Part shown: in pieces, positions 24,585-37,312 of the stretch | How positions within the stretch are numbered: the first letter of the stretch is position 1 | How the letters are laid out: the number at the start of each line of letters is the position of its first letter | Assembly (NCBI GenBank): GCA_033439265.1 | Contig: JAVTVX010000009.1 | Coordinates: forward strand, 2,035,609 to 2,099,608 | Direction of reading: 5' to 3' | Length of the DNA stretch: 64,000 nt | From: Dillenia suffruticosa | Taxonomy: Eukaryota; Streptophyta; Magnoliopsida; Dilleniales; Dilleniaceae | Translations under genes and position numbers: made by a program | The notes under the pieces: model-generated | The model's database searches: none | The model's input: only the letters and a program-made list of their open reading frames with translations | What the model was told of the DNA's origin: nothing

Positions 24585-24762
24585 TTTTATAACCGATCGA
24601 TATTCGGAGTTATGTGCTATCTTATCTGGTTTGAGTACTGTCTGGTCTAATTTAGAGGGAGCTCTCTTAACTTAGTTTTTTCATTTTCAAATTTCGAACC
24701 GAGATTTTGTTAAAAGATCTAATACCGTTATCCACTAAACCAACTATACATAGGTCCTCTTA
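24585..24762 (-). repeat. tRNA-derived SINE copy, first subfamily
   Basis: Plus strand reads AACCGATCGATATTCGGAGT, then GGGAGCTCTCTTAACTTAG, TTTCGAACCGAGATTTTGTT (B-box side) and CCACTAAACCAACTATAC (A-box side). One of the best-kept copies. Confidence 0.75.
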
Positions 24763-26037
24763 CACCTTGTTGTGTTCTAAACTCGTCTCATCATCCTTCT
24801 TCCTTCCATCTTGAGCTAAAATTTTTGTAAATAGGACTCAACTGAGCATCCTTTTCCTCGTTACCCCGACAAAAATATCAGTCTCCCAGGAAAAAATCAT
24901 AGCAAGAGGATCCCTTTGAGACGCTGAAATGCCCACATTTTCGGTTGCTCAAAATGGATCTTCTAGAACGTGTTGACTACCAATATAGTGCTTACCAGCG
25001 CTTTTGTGTAGTTGTTTTGTTTCATAATCTATTGACTCTCAACAAATTGTTAGTTTATGCTCTCCATGTAAGCCTGCACTTCCTCCCTTAGAAAGCTGCG
25101 GTCATGTCTATGCTTTTGTCCAAATCACCAGTTTCTATTGAAATGGAATAATGTAGCACACCATTCATTTACGTGTTCATTTATATTACGCAACGATGCT
25201 CAAGTAAAAAGGCTGCGAAAGCAACAAATAGAGATGACCATAAAAAATGCCACAAAGCCACCAGAATTTGAGGACTTCTTCATTGAACTTGTTCATCGAA
25301 GCAGTCTTTAGTTCCTTCTTATTACAAAAAGCCTAAACTTGGCAAGGACTTTTCAAAGGAAACTTATCGCAAGAAAGAGTTAGGATCATCTTTTGAACTC
25401 GGCGCTCTATGGACTTCTATTCTTGGTTCACAAATGCTACTCTTCTGAAGGGCATGATGCTTCTGGTTCATGCGGTTGGTGTTCTCTGTCTGACAAAATG
25501 TAGAAGAAAATCATGGCGATAATAGCTGCAAAGGTATTTATATGCTCCATATGAGCATTGTTACATCATCCAACATACGCTGTACAGTGTCAAATTCTGC
25601 TTTTACCGTATGCACATCAATGAGATTTTTGTTGCAAACATGGTTATTCTAATCATTCTTCCGGGTAAATAGAATGCCATGTTACTGCTAATCTAGGTGG
25701 GGTTCATTAAAATGTCTTTTGATTGTTTCAAAACCGATCTTTTCACAGAGAACTCTACCTGTTAGATCTTGCCAAATCAATCAAATTGTTGCACATCACT
25801 TTCTCCTGGCGGCGGTATCATTAGCTGTTGATTAACATGCACCATGATAATCAAGTTTGGATCAGAAGAGTGTCACAAGCGACTACACAGTGAAGTTGAT
25901 TCACTCAAAACTATTATACCTCCTTCTTTACCAGATATCTCAGGTCTGGTCCCAGGCTAGTTGCCAACGTAAGACAAAGGCATAGTACAAATTCTGTGGA
26001 ATGGACCACAGATCCAAAGAAAATAAATCAAGTTTAC

Positions 26038-27149
26038 TCAAACTTGAGATTGTGGTTCGGTTGAATGCAATGGTAGCCCTACATTGTTTCCATTGCTACC
26101 ACTGCAAACACCATGTGCAAGCTCAGCCTCCACATTCTCTGGCAGACTCACTGCAACATCACTAAAAATTGCCACAACCTCTTTCATTGAAGGCCTATGT
26201 TGAGGGTCAGGATGACAACAAGCCAATCCAAGTTTAAGCACCTTCTCAATCTCCCCCACCTCACATTCACTCTTCACTGTGTCATCACAAGCCTCTGAAA
26301 CATTCCCTTCACAGTACAGCTCCCTAACCCAATCAATCAAGAGGAATGGATCGTCTTCGTTACTCCAAGTCTCTATTGGTCTCCTCCCACTGACCACCTC
26401 TAGAATGACCACCCTAAAGCTATACACATCGCTTGCAGCTGTTGGTGCCGCCAATGAAGCCAATTCAGGGGCTAAGTACCCAAGAGTGCCCACCACACGC
26501 GTCGTAGTAGGAACTCCTCCATGTTGATACAATTTTGCTAGTCCAAAGTCTCCTAATCTTCCTCTCATGTCCTTATCCAACAAAATATTGCCGGACTTTA
26601 TGTCTCTATGAAGAACAACCTCATTATACCCATGATGGAGGTAATTCAAACCTTCTGCTACATCAGTAAGAACTCTACGCCGACCTTTCCAATCTAATAC
26701 CTTCTTTGGCTTGTCAAAATCCTCTTTTCCATGTCAAATTCGATGGCAATTAGCGGAAAAACAGAGGGTTTCTTCGATTGTGAGAACAGACCAAAATATT
26801 GGCCAGGCATCGCATTTAGTGGGGATGTCGTATTCGATATAACAAATGCAATCCCAAAACCAGGACTGGAACTAATCTGGGGATAGACCGAAAACACGAA
26901 AGAGGTCGAAAATGAAGAGATTATTGTGGAATTTGAGGTGGGTTTCATGTTAATTTTTGTTGGGTAAAATGATCTGCCTATGGAGATTTGATTTGAGTAG
27001 TTTGTTAGTCGAATTACAGAGGAATAGATTTTGGCGTCGTCGACAAGGAAAAGATCCGATGAATTGAAGGAGTTGTAGAGGAATTCGAGGGATAGTGCTG
27101 GAAGAAAGTGCAGAAGTAGATAGAGGAGTGGAAGAGACAGAGGAGTCAT
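26038..27149 (-). pseudogene. L-type lectin receptor-like kinase pseudogene with large internal deletion
   Basis: From an ATG at 27149 the minus strand encodes a signal peptide (MTPLSLPLLYLLLHFLPA) and the start of a legume-lectin domain (FLYNSFNSSDLFLVDDAKIY) as far as LIAIEFDME near 26735. There it passes straight into the second half of a kinase in another frame: KVLDWKGRRRVLTDVAEGL, HRDIKSGNILLDKDMRGRLG, DFGLAK, GTLGYLAPELASL and SGRRPIETW, to a stop at 26038. Missing are most of the lectin domain, the membrane segment, and the glycine loop and catalytic Lys. Intact relatives are intronless and about 650-700 residues, so splicing does not explain the join. Within the kinase part HRD, DFG and APE remain, but the usual DVYSFGV reads DVYSFRV. 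The N-terminus is nearest LecRK-S or clade VII types. It cannot make an active kinase; whether it is transcribed is unknown. Confidence 0.85.
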
Positions 27150-27603
27150 GAGCGTTAGTGAAAGATCGGAAACTAGAGTTCTTTTTTCCTTTTTTTGTTC
27201 TCCGACGAACATATTTTTTTCTTTTTAATGGATGATGATGATGCTGACTTATGACGGTCTTCAGACGCCATTTGGTTGCCTATGTCCATGGAATTCCAGT
27301 ATAGATATGGACAGGACGTAGTGTCGCCTGTTCGACTCCTGTAGTTGCAGAGAGAGAAGGGGAGGGGAATCAACTATCACTATTCAATTAAATTTTCAAG
27401 TGGCTTGGAGTTGGTTTCGCTGTAATATTTCTCAACACAATGGCATTTGTTAAGTATTTGTTGCCGACAGAGCAGAAGTCATTAATGATGATGTCAAATT
27501 AATGATGAGAGATAATTTTTCTAGATATCTTTTGCAAAAATGGATAGTAAATCTAAATTCTAGAACACAGAGAGAGAGAGCGAGAGAGAGAGAGAGAGAA
27601 AGC

Positions 27604-27641
<38 letters not shown>

Positions 27642-27984
27642 TTAAAATGAATTTCTGACCGTCGAACATCAGCACACTCCCCATCACATGCAAATAAAAA
27701 ACACGTTGAAGGGATTATCCGGCGGCCTCCTTGGACGATGAGTATTAGTAAAAAAAAAAAAAAAGAGTAAATTTACTTTTTAAATAATAAATAATAAATT
27801 TATATTTATATTTTTTATTTTAAAAATATAAATAAAAAATAAAAAATGCAAAATAACAAACTTATATATTTTTTTATTATATTCCCTTCTTCTCCCTTTC
27901 TAACCAAATAGGATTTTTAATTTTATCTTTCTTTCTCTCTCTCTTTCCATCACATTGTAAGAGCATACATATGTCGGTTGTCAA

Positions 27985-28200
27985 GACATATCGTGTATGT
28001 ATATTGAGAATATTTAATTTTGATAAAAATATTATAAAAATATTTAATATTTTATTTTATATTTTTTATTTATAATAATGAATTTTATATATAAACTTAA
28101 CGTGTTATAATATTTTATTAAAATAATAAATTATTAAAATTTTATATTTTTTATTATTCTATACTCTTAATATGATATTTGAGTCATATTTAAATTATTT
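27985..28200 (+). repeat. Worn small LTR piece (TRIM/copia-like)
   Basis: Resembles the LTR at 62590-62809 in order of blocks and ends in a decayed equivalent of the primer site followed by GAGTCATATTTAAATTAT. Broken; only the one LTR-like end is present. Confidence 0.4.
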
Positions 28201-28499
28201 TTAAGGTAAGGTTAGAATATATTATGAGAAAATTTGAATTTGTTAAAAAAATATTATAAAAATATTTAAATATGATTGTTTTATAAATTATATTGAATTT
28301 GATTAAATTCAGTTCGAATAAGATTAAACTCTCAATGAACAAATCTCTTCTGATGTCTGTTTTTGCTAATAAAAAAATTAAATTTGAAATTTTATTTAAG
28401 AAATATAAGTGTTCGATCACTAAACTAACTAAATATTGATATATATTTGAATATGATTTTGAAATCAACAAAATCCATTGTTATAAATATAGAAATAAC

Positions 28500-28702
28500 T
28501 AACGTGGGTTGACTCAATTGGATATGTGATTGAATATCCTTAAACATGACTGAGATTTGACTCCCACTGGGAGTATCAGACCCTCATGTGTATAGAGCGT
28601 TGCCCGTTAGGAGATACGCCCTCCGAAATGAGTCAATGCAACTGTTGGTTTGAAGTAGTTGGGGTGAAATCCCGAATACCGGACGATATCCAAAATATGG
28701 TA
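28500..28702 (+). repeat. tRNA-derived SINE copy, second subfamily
   Basis: Begins GGTTGACTCAATTGGATATG (A-box like), then GAGATTTGACTCCCACTGGG (worn B box), GAGCGTTGCCCGTTAGGAGA, and ends CCCGAATACCGGACGATATCC. Reverse-complement relative of the copy at 33185-33412. Confidence 0.75.
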
Positions 28703-28815
28703 TAAAAATAATAATAAATATAAAAATATAAAAAATAAAAAATAAATATTTTTATAATATTTTATATCAAAATCAAATACTTTAAAAATGTATGATATCT
28801 TCTAAAACCCGGTCA
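28690..28815 (-). repeat. Worn small LTR piece, opposite orientation
   Basis: On the minus strand it starts TTTTAGAAGATATCATAC and continues TTTGATTTTGATATAAAATA, the same start as the LTR at 62590. It abuts the SINE at 28500-28702. Fragment only. Confidence 0.35.
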
Positions 28816-29620
28816 AGCTCGGAGCAAATCAAATTCTGTCATGTCAACAATTTAATAAGTTCAAATTCGGATTCAAAATTTAAAAATATAAAAATTTATA
28901 TTTGAAGAATTATCTCTTAAATAAGACCATGTGGACACCTAAATTAATTAAAATATATATTTAGATATCATTAATAAGTAAAAGGGGGAGCTCACTTGAA
29001 CTTCTTTAGGCTCCACAGATGGAAGCTTTTAAGCCTTTGAGAGTTACTTGTCCCGCCTCCCTCCAATATTCTCGTGAAATTGTTTCACAAATAGCTCACC
29101 CAATTGTCGGCAGAGTTGGCCTATCCTGTTGACTCGACACTAATCGGTTTGAGAAGCGTAAACAAAATTGGGTTGTCCGTAGTGGGGCCTCTGCCTTCGT
29201 GGTTCGGCGCAAAACAAGGTCACTTTAATGGGTTCAGCGCACCAAATTTGGATTTTTTTTATTCATTATCGAGACTCATATTTAAATTAATACAATTCAA
29301 ATGATTATAAAATTTCTATTTAAGGGATAAATTTTTTAATATAAATCTTTTTATTAAATTTTAAATTTGATAATTGATTAAAAGATTTAATACATTATTC
29401 TATGGAACCGCCCAACATTGGGGCCACGCCATAGGCGCAACGGCATGGGCCCACCAAAGAGGCCAGTTGGCGACTTTTGTAAACTTTGCAAGGCAGAAAC
29501 GGAATCGAATATTGGAAAATACTCCCAAGTTCTTTCAAAATGGCGGTTCCTTCTTCTCTTCTCCAGGGTTCTTACGTGTGGACATCTCTAAAACGATGTC
29601 GCTTCGTCCCTCTCTACTTC

Positions 29621-29628
29621 TATATATA
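29621..29628 (+). promoter_or_regulatory. TATA box of the PB1 gene
   Basis: TATATATA lies 107 bases before the PB1 start codon and is followed by a CT-rich leader (29660-29720), the usual plant layout. Confidence 0.6.
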
Positions 29629-29734
29629 CAGACCAAGCTCCACGGAGTTTGGGTTAAAAGATTCTCCCTTCTCTTTCTTCTTCTTTCTTTTCTCTCACTA
29701 TATATATCTCTCTCTCTCTGATACAATTGCAGAC

Positions 29735-30393
29735 ATGATTGAAACCAAGAGCCAAAAAAGAGCGGAGACGATCAAGTTCTTGTACAGCTATGGCGGGAAG
29801 ATCGCGCCGCGTGACTCCGACGGTGCACTCCGTTACGTCGGCGGCCACACCAGAGTCCTCGCCGTCGACCGCTCCATCTCCTTCTCAGGTCCGTGCTACT
29901 CTTGAAATTCCACGTGTCTTCTTTTGATTGCTTGAATTTCAAGAAGTTTGAATTTTTCAATGGTGTGTTGACAGAGTTAATGGTGAAGCTTGGGGAGTGC
30001 TGTGGAAATTCAGTGAACTTGAAGTGCAAATTACCCGATGAAGATCTCGACGTGTTGGTCTCAATCAAATCGGACGAAGATCTTTCGAATTTGATGGAAG
30101 AGTACGATCGGTTAGCGGCGGTGAAGAAGAATCGTGATTTCAAGATCAGAGCCGTTCTTTTCCCGGTCGAATCACTGAAAAAGATCTCTCCGCCGCCGTC
30201 AATCGATTCGAGATCATCACCAACCTCACCAATACTCGGCTTCGATTATCGTTACGTTCACCGGTTTTCCCCGCCGCCGACTGCACGGCGCCGGTTTTCC
30301 AGCGATTGTTGCTGTCATACTTGGTGTGGTGGAACTGGAATAGAAAAGCAGAGACAACAAGAACTCTACTTCATGCCTTCTTGGATTCACTGA
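29735..30393 (+). CDS. Small PB1 (octicosapeptide) domain protein, 190 aa
   Basis: Two exons, 29735-29888 and 29975-30393, with a short 86-base GT-AG intron, give 190 residues. The PB1 domain covers about residues 12-112: TIKFLYSYGGKIAPRDSDG with Lys14 (the basic face), GALRYVGGHTRVLAVDRSIS, then the acidic OPCA-type segment LPDEDLDVLVSIKSDEDLSN (71-90). Having both faces, it could pair head to tail with other PB1 proteins. The tail after residue 112 is rich in Ser, Pro and Arg (SPPPSIDSRSSPTSPILGF) and ends MPSWIH. Small plant PB1 proteins of this kind have no settled function. The start is the first ATG after a TATA box and CT-rich leader and is set by the conserved IKFLYSYGGKI opening. The exon junction restores SFSELMVKLGE, as in relatives. 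Confidence 0.9.
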
Positions 30394-31699
30394 AGTTTCA
30401 AGAAATTAAAACCCAAAAAACGAAAAATAATTACAGGGAACTAAATTCTATACCCAAAAAAATAGCCCTTTTCCATTTTTGGACCCAAAAAAAAAAAAAG
30501 AATAGATGATGATGAAAATTAGATAAAAATTTTGGTGTGTAAGCTTGAGAATTGAGTTAGTTATTTTTTTTTTCTTTTTCTTTTTATTTTTTACTTCTTG
30601 TCTTTACTTTCTTTTGGGATGAAAAAAATATTTTTGACTCATTTTTCTCTATTACATGGATATTTAATAATCATATTGAATTTGACTAATTTAATAAATA
30701 TTAATATTTAATAATTTCACTAACTAAATATCGATAAAATACATTTCAATAACTGTTTCTCTCACTCTAGATTTGTTTTATTTCATTATTTTTCAAAATT
30801 TTAATAATTATTTTCGTGTTTGTTTCCCAATTTTGTAGACTCCACAATTATTATCCCTTTTCTTGTAGCCTTCAAATTTGATTAATCTTTGTTAATGTTA
30901 ATAATCTAATGATTTTTGGTTTTTCATGTTTGGCAGGTGGGGTTTGTTGAATGGAGGCGTGACATTTGGAATAAGGAAAGATGGCTTATGCCAAAGGGGA
31001 ATTTCCTAAAATATTAGAATTCTTGTCCTATTAAAAGAACCTTAAAAATTATAACATTAAAAAAAAAAAAAAAAAACATTGGTGAATGAATATGGAATAA
31101 CGGTGTTTTGGGGTCTGACCATAGGACCATACCAAATTGTTCAACTAAAATAAATAAATAGAAAGCATATGGCCAACCATTTGGACACTGGATGCATGAT
31201 GGGGCCCTCCAAAGTGGGGAATTTTCTTGGCGACATGCTAGAACTTTCTTTGGCATAGAATCAACGTTTGCCCTTGTTGCGTGGTTGAGACGAATTTGAA
31301 GGGGATTGGTAACCCATTTGTCTTGCCCAACAACATAAAATAATAATAATAATAATAATAAATTATAAATTTAAAATAAAATTTCAGTGAAATGCAATTA
31401 TTTGTTATTCAATTTTTTATTTAAGTATTAAATAATTTATAAATTATTAGAAAAAAATAAATTTATGTGTTACATGAGTCATCGTACCTATAAAACAGAA
31501 TATTATTTTGGAGTTTTTGAGTAATTTACAGAATTTATCAAAAAAATCAGCGATTCCTCTAGAGCAATTAAGTATCGACACATATTATGTTTTCTTCCGG
31601 AGATATTTAAAAGGATTGGTTTTAATACAATTATTTGATATTAAATTGTTGATAAAGAGAATTTTTAGTACTTATGGCACCCATAAGCTAGATTGTACG

Positions 31700-32110
31700 G
31701 GAATAGAAATGGAGAAATAAAAATGTATACGAAATAATACGAGAAAATAATATTTTATAAAAATACAGAAAATGAAAACCTAAATAGATACGTAAATATA
31801 AAAAATATAAGAATTTTTATGTAATTATTAATTATTTTATGAAAATAATAAAATAATCATAATTTTATAATAAAAATATAAAATGCTCAAATATGTAATT
31901 ATTAATTATAAAATAAATATTATAAAAATAAAAATTATAATTAAATAAATAAATAATTCGTTAAATGTGAAAAAATATATAAATATAGAAAATATACAAA
32001 TTTTTGTATAAATATTAATTAATTTAGCATATTGAAACATTTTAAAAACGTTTTGAAAACGAAAAATGTTTTGAAAACAAAAAAACACTAATATTGAGAA
32101 GTTTCCGTGT
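31700..32110 (+). repeat. AT-rich dispersed repeat, copy 1
   Basis: Blocks in order: GAAATAATACGAGAAAATAA, AATTATTAATTATTTTATGA, AATAATCATAATTTTATAAT, ATTCGTTAAATGTG, AAATATTAATTAATTTAGCA and ACACTAATATTGAGAAG. The same order occurs at 39120-39620 and, reversed, at 50040-50410. Confidence 0.7.
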
Positions 32111-32764
32111 ATATCATAACCTTTAAGTAATAAAACATATGATATGTCCCATGTTAGATGTCCCACTAGAAAACAAAGCTTTAAGAATTGTCAAGCTAAG
32201 TTGGTCCATCAAGAGGACAACAAAAATAACTCTCTAAAGGAAAGACATATCAGAGGGTTGGGCAAAGTAATATCTAAGATCAAAGGTTACAAATTGAAGT
32301 TCTAAGAAACACCCGAGTCTTAGGTGTGGACTAAATACCTTCCGGGTGCTTGCAAAGGCCTAAGAAAGGACATCAGAGAGTTGGTCAATTGTAGGACCAA
32401 CAAATCTTGGGAGGCACTTGACAAGGAAGAAATAGCACTCATGGATCGGAGAAAGGAAAGGGGCCATTGGAATATGCTTAAAAACCCATCTCTAAGTGCC
32501 CTAATTTGGTTGGTTCAGACTATGATCAGCCTAATAAGAACCATCTTGTCTTTTTATAGAAACCAAAGACTGGCCTCCAAGTGTTAGGGAGGGTGTGGAC
32601 ATGTCTTAGGTATGCAACTTTTTTGTCATAACGCCTGATAACAGAGAAAAACAAGATAGCGTCAAACTTCTTGAAAACACTATGTGAAAACACTTTGTGG
32701 TAAGGCTATAATGTCATCCATTACTTCTGTCTTATCAAACGACTCCAAATCCAGTATCATCAAA

Positions 32765-32962
32765 AACACCCTTTTTTTTTGTCCGGTAACAGAAAAAATA
32801 TTAACACTTAGTACTAAGAATTGATATTCAAATTTTAGTATTGATAAAAATAATATTAGGAGAGTTCCTTCCGGATTGAAAAAACAACTCGATCGAGATT
32901 AATCAGAATAAAACTTTGAATATTCGGCGGTAAATCAAATCCAAAAATAAAAAAAAAAACAC
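32765..32962 (+). repeat. tRNA-derived SINE copy (worn)
   Basis: GGAGAGTTCCTTCCGGATTG, then CGATCGAGATTAATCAGAAT and GAATATTCGGCGG before an A run; plus orientation. Confidence 0.5.
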
Positions 32963-33184
32963 CTTTTTTGATAAGGTTTAAAATTCGGGTTTTTTTTTCT
33001 TCTATTTTACTTTATCAATATCCAAAAATTTTACATTTGAATATTTATAAAACTAAATTTAAAAATTGAATATCCCTGTACGCATGTTTATAAAATGAAA
33101 ATTTGAAAGGAAAAAAACGGAAGATACCTTGGCCATACTCACTAGAATCTCATCAATATACCAAATTTTAAGAAAATTCAGACA

Positions 33185-33412
33185 AAATATTTTTTTTGGA
33201 TACTATGTCTTGGATACCATCCGGTATTTGGGATTTTGTTCTGATTAATTCGAATCAACCGCTGTAGTGACTCCTTTCGGAGAGCGGGTCTCCCAACGGG
33301 AAACGCTCCATACACATGAAGGTCCAATGTTCCCAGCAGGAATCGAACCCGATCATATTTAAGGATATTCAACCATATATTTAGTTGAGCCAACTCAAAT
33401 TGGTTAGACAAA
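33185..33412 (-). repeat. tRNA-derived SINE copy, second subfamily, well kept
   Basis: Read on the minus strand it begins with an A-box-like GAGTTGGCTCAACT (33383-33396), has a perfect B box GGTTCGATTCC (33339-33349), GTTGGGAGACCCGCTCTCCG in the body, and ends CAAATACCGGATGGTATCC before an A run. This is the clearest evidence that the family is tRNA-derived and Pol III transcribed. Confidence 0.85.
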
Positions 33413-33716
33413 ATATATAAGTTCATGTTCAAGCCCAATCGAATCATCATGTCCCTTTGTTTGAAACCTAGTAACAGCATCAAAAGTCTGAGCATAAGTG
33501 ATGTTCACATCGATCAACTCAAAGTAACAAACATTTAGCAATTGTGAATTGTTTTCCTGAGGCGAACGAAGGATACCTTGACCATTCTCATTAATGGCTT
33601 CTTCACTTTCTTATATCAACTCAAACGTTTGTTTTTGCAAGTGAAGTTATTGTGGCACTTCTTTTTGTCTGAACCAATCTTTATTCTATTGCTGGCTTCC
33701 TTATCCATAGATTTTT

Positions 33717-33750
<34 letters not shown>

Positions 33751-35517
33751 GCCGAGAAAAAAGGGGAAAGGCAACAACGACAAAAATAAGATTTCTAGTG
33801 TATGCAATTCTCATCAAGAGGGTCCAAGCATGGTTTGGTGGCCAACAGAATCACTAGGGTCCAGTAGATGAGTTGGTGGATTGGGCATTAGCCTATCTAT
33901 ACTCATTTTTTTTAGAAGCTGATATGCAAATTTAAATAAATATACTCTAAATTTAAATAAATATACTCTAATTAAATATTGTGTATAGAAATGAAATCAA
34001 ATATCGTTCCCAAATATTTTATACTACCAAATATGAATAAACTTGTCTAAATTAAACAAATTAAATTAGAGTTGTGAAAATATTAGAAATTACAAAAAAT
34101 GAAATTTAGGATACGAAACCCTAATGTGATGAAAATTCTAACATATCGATTTTATCTATTTTAATCTTTTATATTGTTCAATCTTTTCAATCCCTAAATT
34201 CATTGGTTATTGAGTTATTGACGATGAATGCAAATTTTTTAAAATTAGAATCACACAATGGTCATGTAATAAATTTCTAATGCGACTAATCAAAATTCAA
34301 TGGTTATACAATTTTAATTAATCGAATTACATTAAATTCTGTGAAAATTTATAACTTACGGTTTTCCTTAAAACCCCACACATGAAATTAATCAAATTGT
34401 CATATTCATAATCATATATGGATTTTATTATTTGGACTAATCTTATACAATTATATGGGTTATACATGTATTCAATCTCAAATCATATAAGAAACATTAA
34501 ATTCAATAATAAAATCTCATTAAACAATAATCATGCAAATAAAACTTAAATGAAAGAAATAAATCAATTCATTGAATTAATTAAAAATAGAATTCATCGA
34601 GTTTTAGGAATAAAAGAAATTATTTAGACATCAAAAAGAAAAACGATAAGAAAATAAAATAAAATATTACGTCCGGTCTAATTTTTGAAAGTAAAACTCA
34701 ATATTTCCTAAATCATTATTCAAGAAATTAAATCAGTAAAAATTATAAAATAGATTTAAAACAGTTTTAAAACTTATAAATAAAGTCTAAAATAATATAA
34801 TTCAAGTGTAAAAAAATTAGAACCATCATAAGTCCATTTATATTTTAGATTTTATATTTTTTTTATTACAATGAGAACGTGATCACTAGGTTATTCATCT
34901 GAAGACAAATCCTATTTATATTCAGCACACCAATTTTACCGGCAAACAACGCTAAAGTCTTGTCGATCTAATAGCAGAATATATGACTCATTTAATCAAA
35001 ATATCAAATTCGATTTTTAAAAATAAAGAAATAAATATTAAAAAATCTAATTTCTAAATTAAATTTCATAATTATTCAAATCAGATTATTTTGATTTTCA
35101 AATATCCGTGATTAACTAAATAAAAAACCTCATATTTGGTCATATTACCCGAACATGGGGTCGTATTTTAGTCAACCCGATTATATTGAATTCTTTTTCA
35201 ATATGAAAAATTTTAAAACAAAATTAATATTCATTGGACTCCCTAAAAACCCAAAATAGCATCATTTAATAAAATTATGAATCAAGAAACCAGCTTCTCT
35301 CTCTCTCTCTCTCTCCTCCCAGGTCACTTCACCTGTCACTGTGGTGGGACTCCCACTCGTGGTATGTCTTGCAAACCATATTACATATGTGCTTCGGCCT
35401 TACGTGCAAAGACACATGTCAACTTGTTAATGAAGTTCCAGAAAGTTCTCTGTTAGGCTAAGCTCTGATGAAATCAGCGTTGATCCATAGAAAGTGCAGG
35501 CAAGCACTAGATGGGGT

Positions 35518-35880
35518 CTGATTTTTCTTGAATTAGGGTTGTCATTGTCATGCCTCTTGAGCAAGCACCATAACCATATTCAAGCCTTTTACTAAAGAAT
35601 CATATTCAAGCTGTGCATTGACATATTGATATGTTTCATACAACATAACAAATAATAACCAAACCTTTATCCCATTATATATGTGATCGATTATATAATT
35701 TCTTTTATATTATTATATTTTATTTCATAAAATCAAATTCAAAATGGGTTTGATTTTTCATAAACTGGGCTGTCATTGTCGTGCCTCTTGAGCAAGCACA
35801 AGAGTCAAATTCAAGCACTGCATTGATCTATTGATATTTTTTTCACACGGGTACAACAAATAATATCAAAACTTATATTT
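35518..35880. repeat. Direct duplication near 35.5 and 35.75 kb
   Basis: GTTGTCATTGTCATGCCTCTTG at about 35538 recurs with few changes at about 35769, each followed by AGCAAGCAC, a CATTGA..TATTGATAT block and ACAACA/AACAAATAAT. The spacing is about 230 bases. Confidence 0.75.
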
Positions 35881-37312
35881 CACCGGTTAAGATATCATTT
35901 TATGTCATTATACTGTATTTTATATTATATGATTTTTTTTATACGATAACAAGAATGTATTTTTATTTCATAGATCGACAACATGAATATTTTCATGCCA
36001 TTAGAGATAGATTAACATATTCCTTACGGAGATAGTTTAAAATAATTTGAGATAATCACTATTCACCATCGGAGTATTTCTTGTCACTCTCGTTTTGTTG
36101 TTGGAAAGCCTACAGGTGAAAAATGTTTCGAGTGACAATGAAACGATTCTAATGCATTCACTACATACCCACCCATAATCCCTGCACCTCATTTCCATCA
36201 TCAATCACACTTTACAGGCCCCTGTCCATATTCCAACCATGCATGTCCAATTTATTGACCTCATCAACACCGTCCAACTGTCACCCCAATTTGATCACAA
36301 AATGGAGGGCGTAGATTATACATGTCTAGGCCATCCAAAAGGTTCCGTTTGGTCATATAGGAATACACTTCCGTTGCTGTCTTTCCCTCTCCCTCCGCTT
36401 GCTCTCCCTCTTTGATGGTAATGACAATGGCCCGAAGGAGTTGGCGGCAGCAACGCGTTAGGCCCTCGGCCAAGACTGAGGTAGCTAACTCGGGGACGAG
36501 TCGGGCCAAGTTGAAGTTGTGGAGGTGTTGGCCAGCCTGAAGTTCGGGTCGAGTTGGTAGTTTGGATGGTTTTACCTGTTCTATTTTTTCTTTTTTAAAT
36601 TTTATTTTTAAAAGAATTTGAATAGATAACTCTTGAGTGAAGTTATATAATGGGAGATTTGTTTTGGTTGATCAATGAATAGTTGATCTAATTAGAAAAA
36701 TATTAAATTTTTTAATAAAGATTATATTAAAAAACTTATTCTAAAGAAAATTCAACAATAGTTTGAATTGAATTAGTAAAAATATGATTCTGAATATCAC
36801 TTGATCTAATATTTGAAAAAATAATTCAATCGAATTAATTAGAGTATATTTCTAGATATACAGTGGTCAACTAAAAAGAAAAGATTTGTTTTGGTATACC
36901 ACTTTTATACGTTTTATACTTATAAATGTGACTGTCTACTCTAAATATTTAAATAGATAAAGAAAGGAGATATTATTAGCAAGGGGACAAAGAACATCAA
37001 ACATAGATCGTGTCTGCCCTCTTTCGATCCCTCATTCTCAGTTTCATTCGTCTTATAGATATTTCTAATTTTAAATAAAACTTTTTATATCCAATATTCT
37101 AACCTAAACTTTTTTTTTTTTAACTTAAAAACATATATACTAATATGAAAAGGAAAAAATAAATGTCTTCTTATGATAAAATCTCAATTATTTTGAAAAC
37201 TAGTTAATCACAAAACTGTTCTTTGGACCAAGTCCTTGGTCAATATGCATGGAATTATAGGCAGTAGTTTTGGCACATTCGTGCTATTTTTCTGAGTCGG
37301 AGAAAAAGGGGA

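Larger units (their letters stand above)
23901..26037. other. Spacer with two SINEs; 24.8-26.0 kb unassigned
   Basis: SINEs at 24185-24370 and 24585-24760 are listed separately. 24780-26037 is less AT-rich than the other spacers and lies just downstream of the lectin-kinase pseudogene; it may include its old 3' flank. No open frame or family is recognised. Confidence 0.35.
27213..29620. other. AT-rich spacer with microsatellite, LTR scraps and a SINE
   Basis: GA-rich microsatellite with GAGC variants at about 27571-27642. Worn LTR-like pieces near 27985-28200 and 28690-28815, and a SINE at 28500-28702, are listed separately. Partial SINE-like pieces near 28360-28440 and 29310-29400. No gene recognised. 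Confidence 0.45.
30394..33180. other. AT-rich spacer downstream of the PB1 gene
   Basis: 30394-30600 is likely PB1 3' untranslated sequence. A18 run near 31059, an AAT microsatellite (31342-31361), one AT-rich dispersed repeat (31700-32110) and a SINE (32765-32962). 32170-32640 is less AT-rich and contains an 87-codon open frame without recognisable domains; it may be an old retroelement piece. No gene called. Confidence 0.4.

Noticed and set aside
26279-26527. Plus-strand open frame over the kinase half of the pseudogene
   Set aside because: Antisense of well-kept kinase motifs.
26038-27149. Reading the lectin kinase as an intact spliced gene
   Set aside because: The parts lost include whole domains that are not present anywhere nearby, and relatives have no introns.
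27560-27645. CRISPR-like regular repeats
   Set aside because: They are GA microsatellite units with point variants; CRISPR is not expected in plant nuclear DNA.
32324-32587. 87-codon plus-strand frame
   Set aside because: No domain, no splice or promoter signals; composition fits an old repeat or chance.
33950-35290. A large retroelement in the uniform AT-rich block
   Set aside because: No LTR pair, primer site or coding trace could be seen; left as unclassified spacer.
36264-36509. 81-codon minus-strand frame in a GC-richer patch
   Set aside because: No recognisable domain and no promoter; weak evidence.
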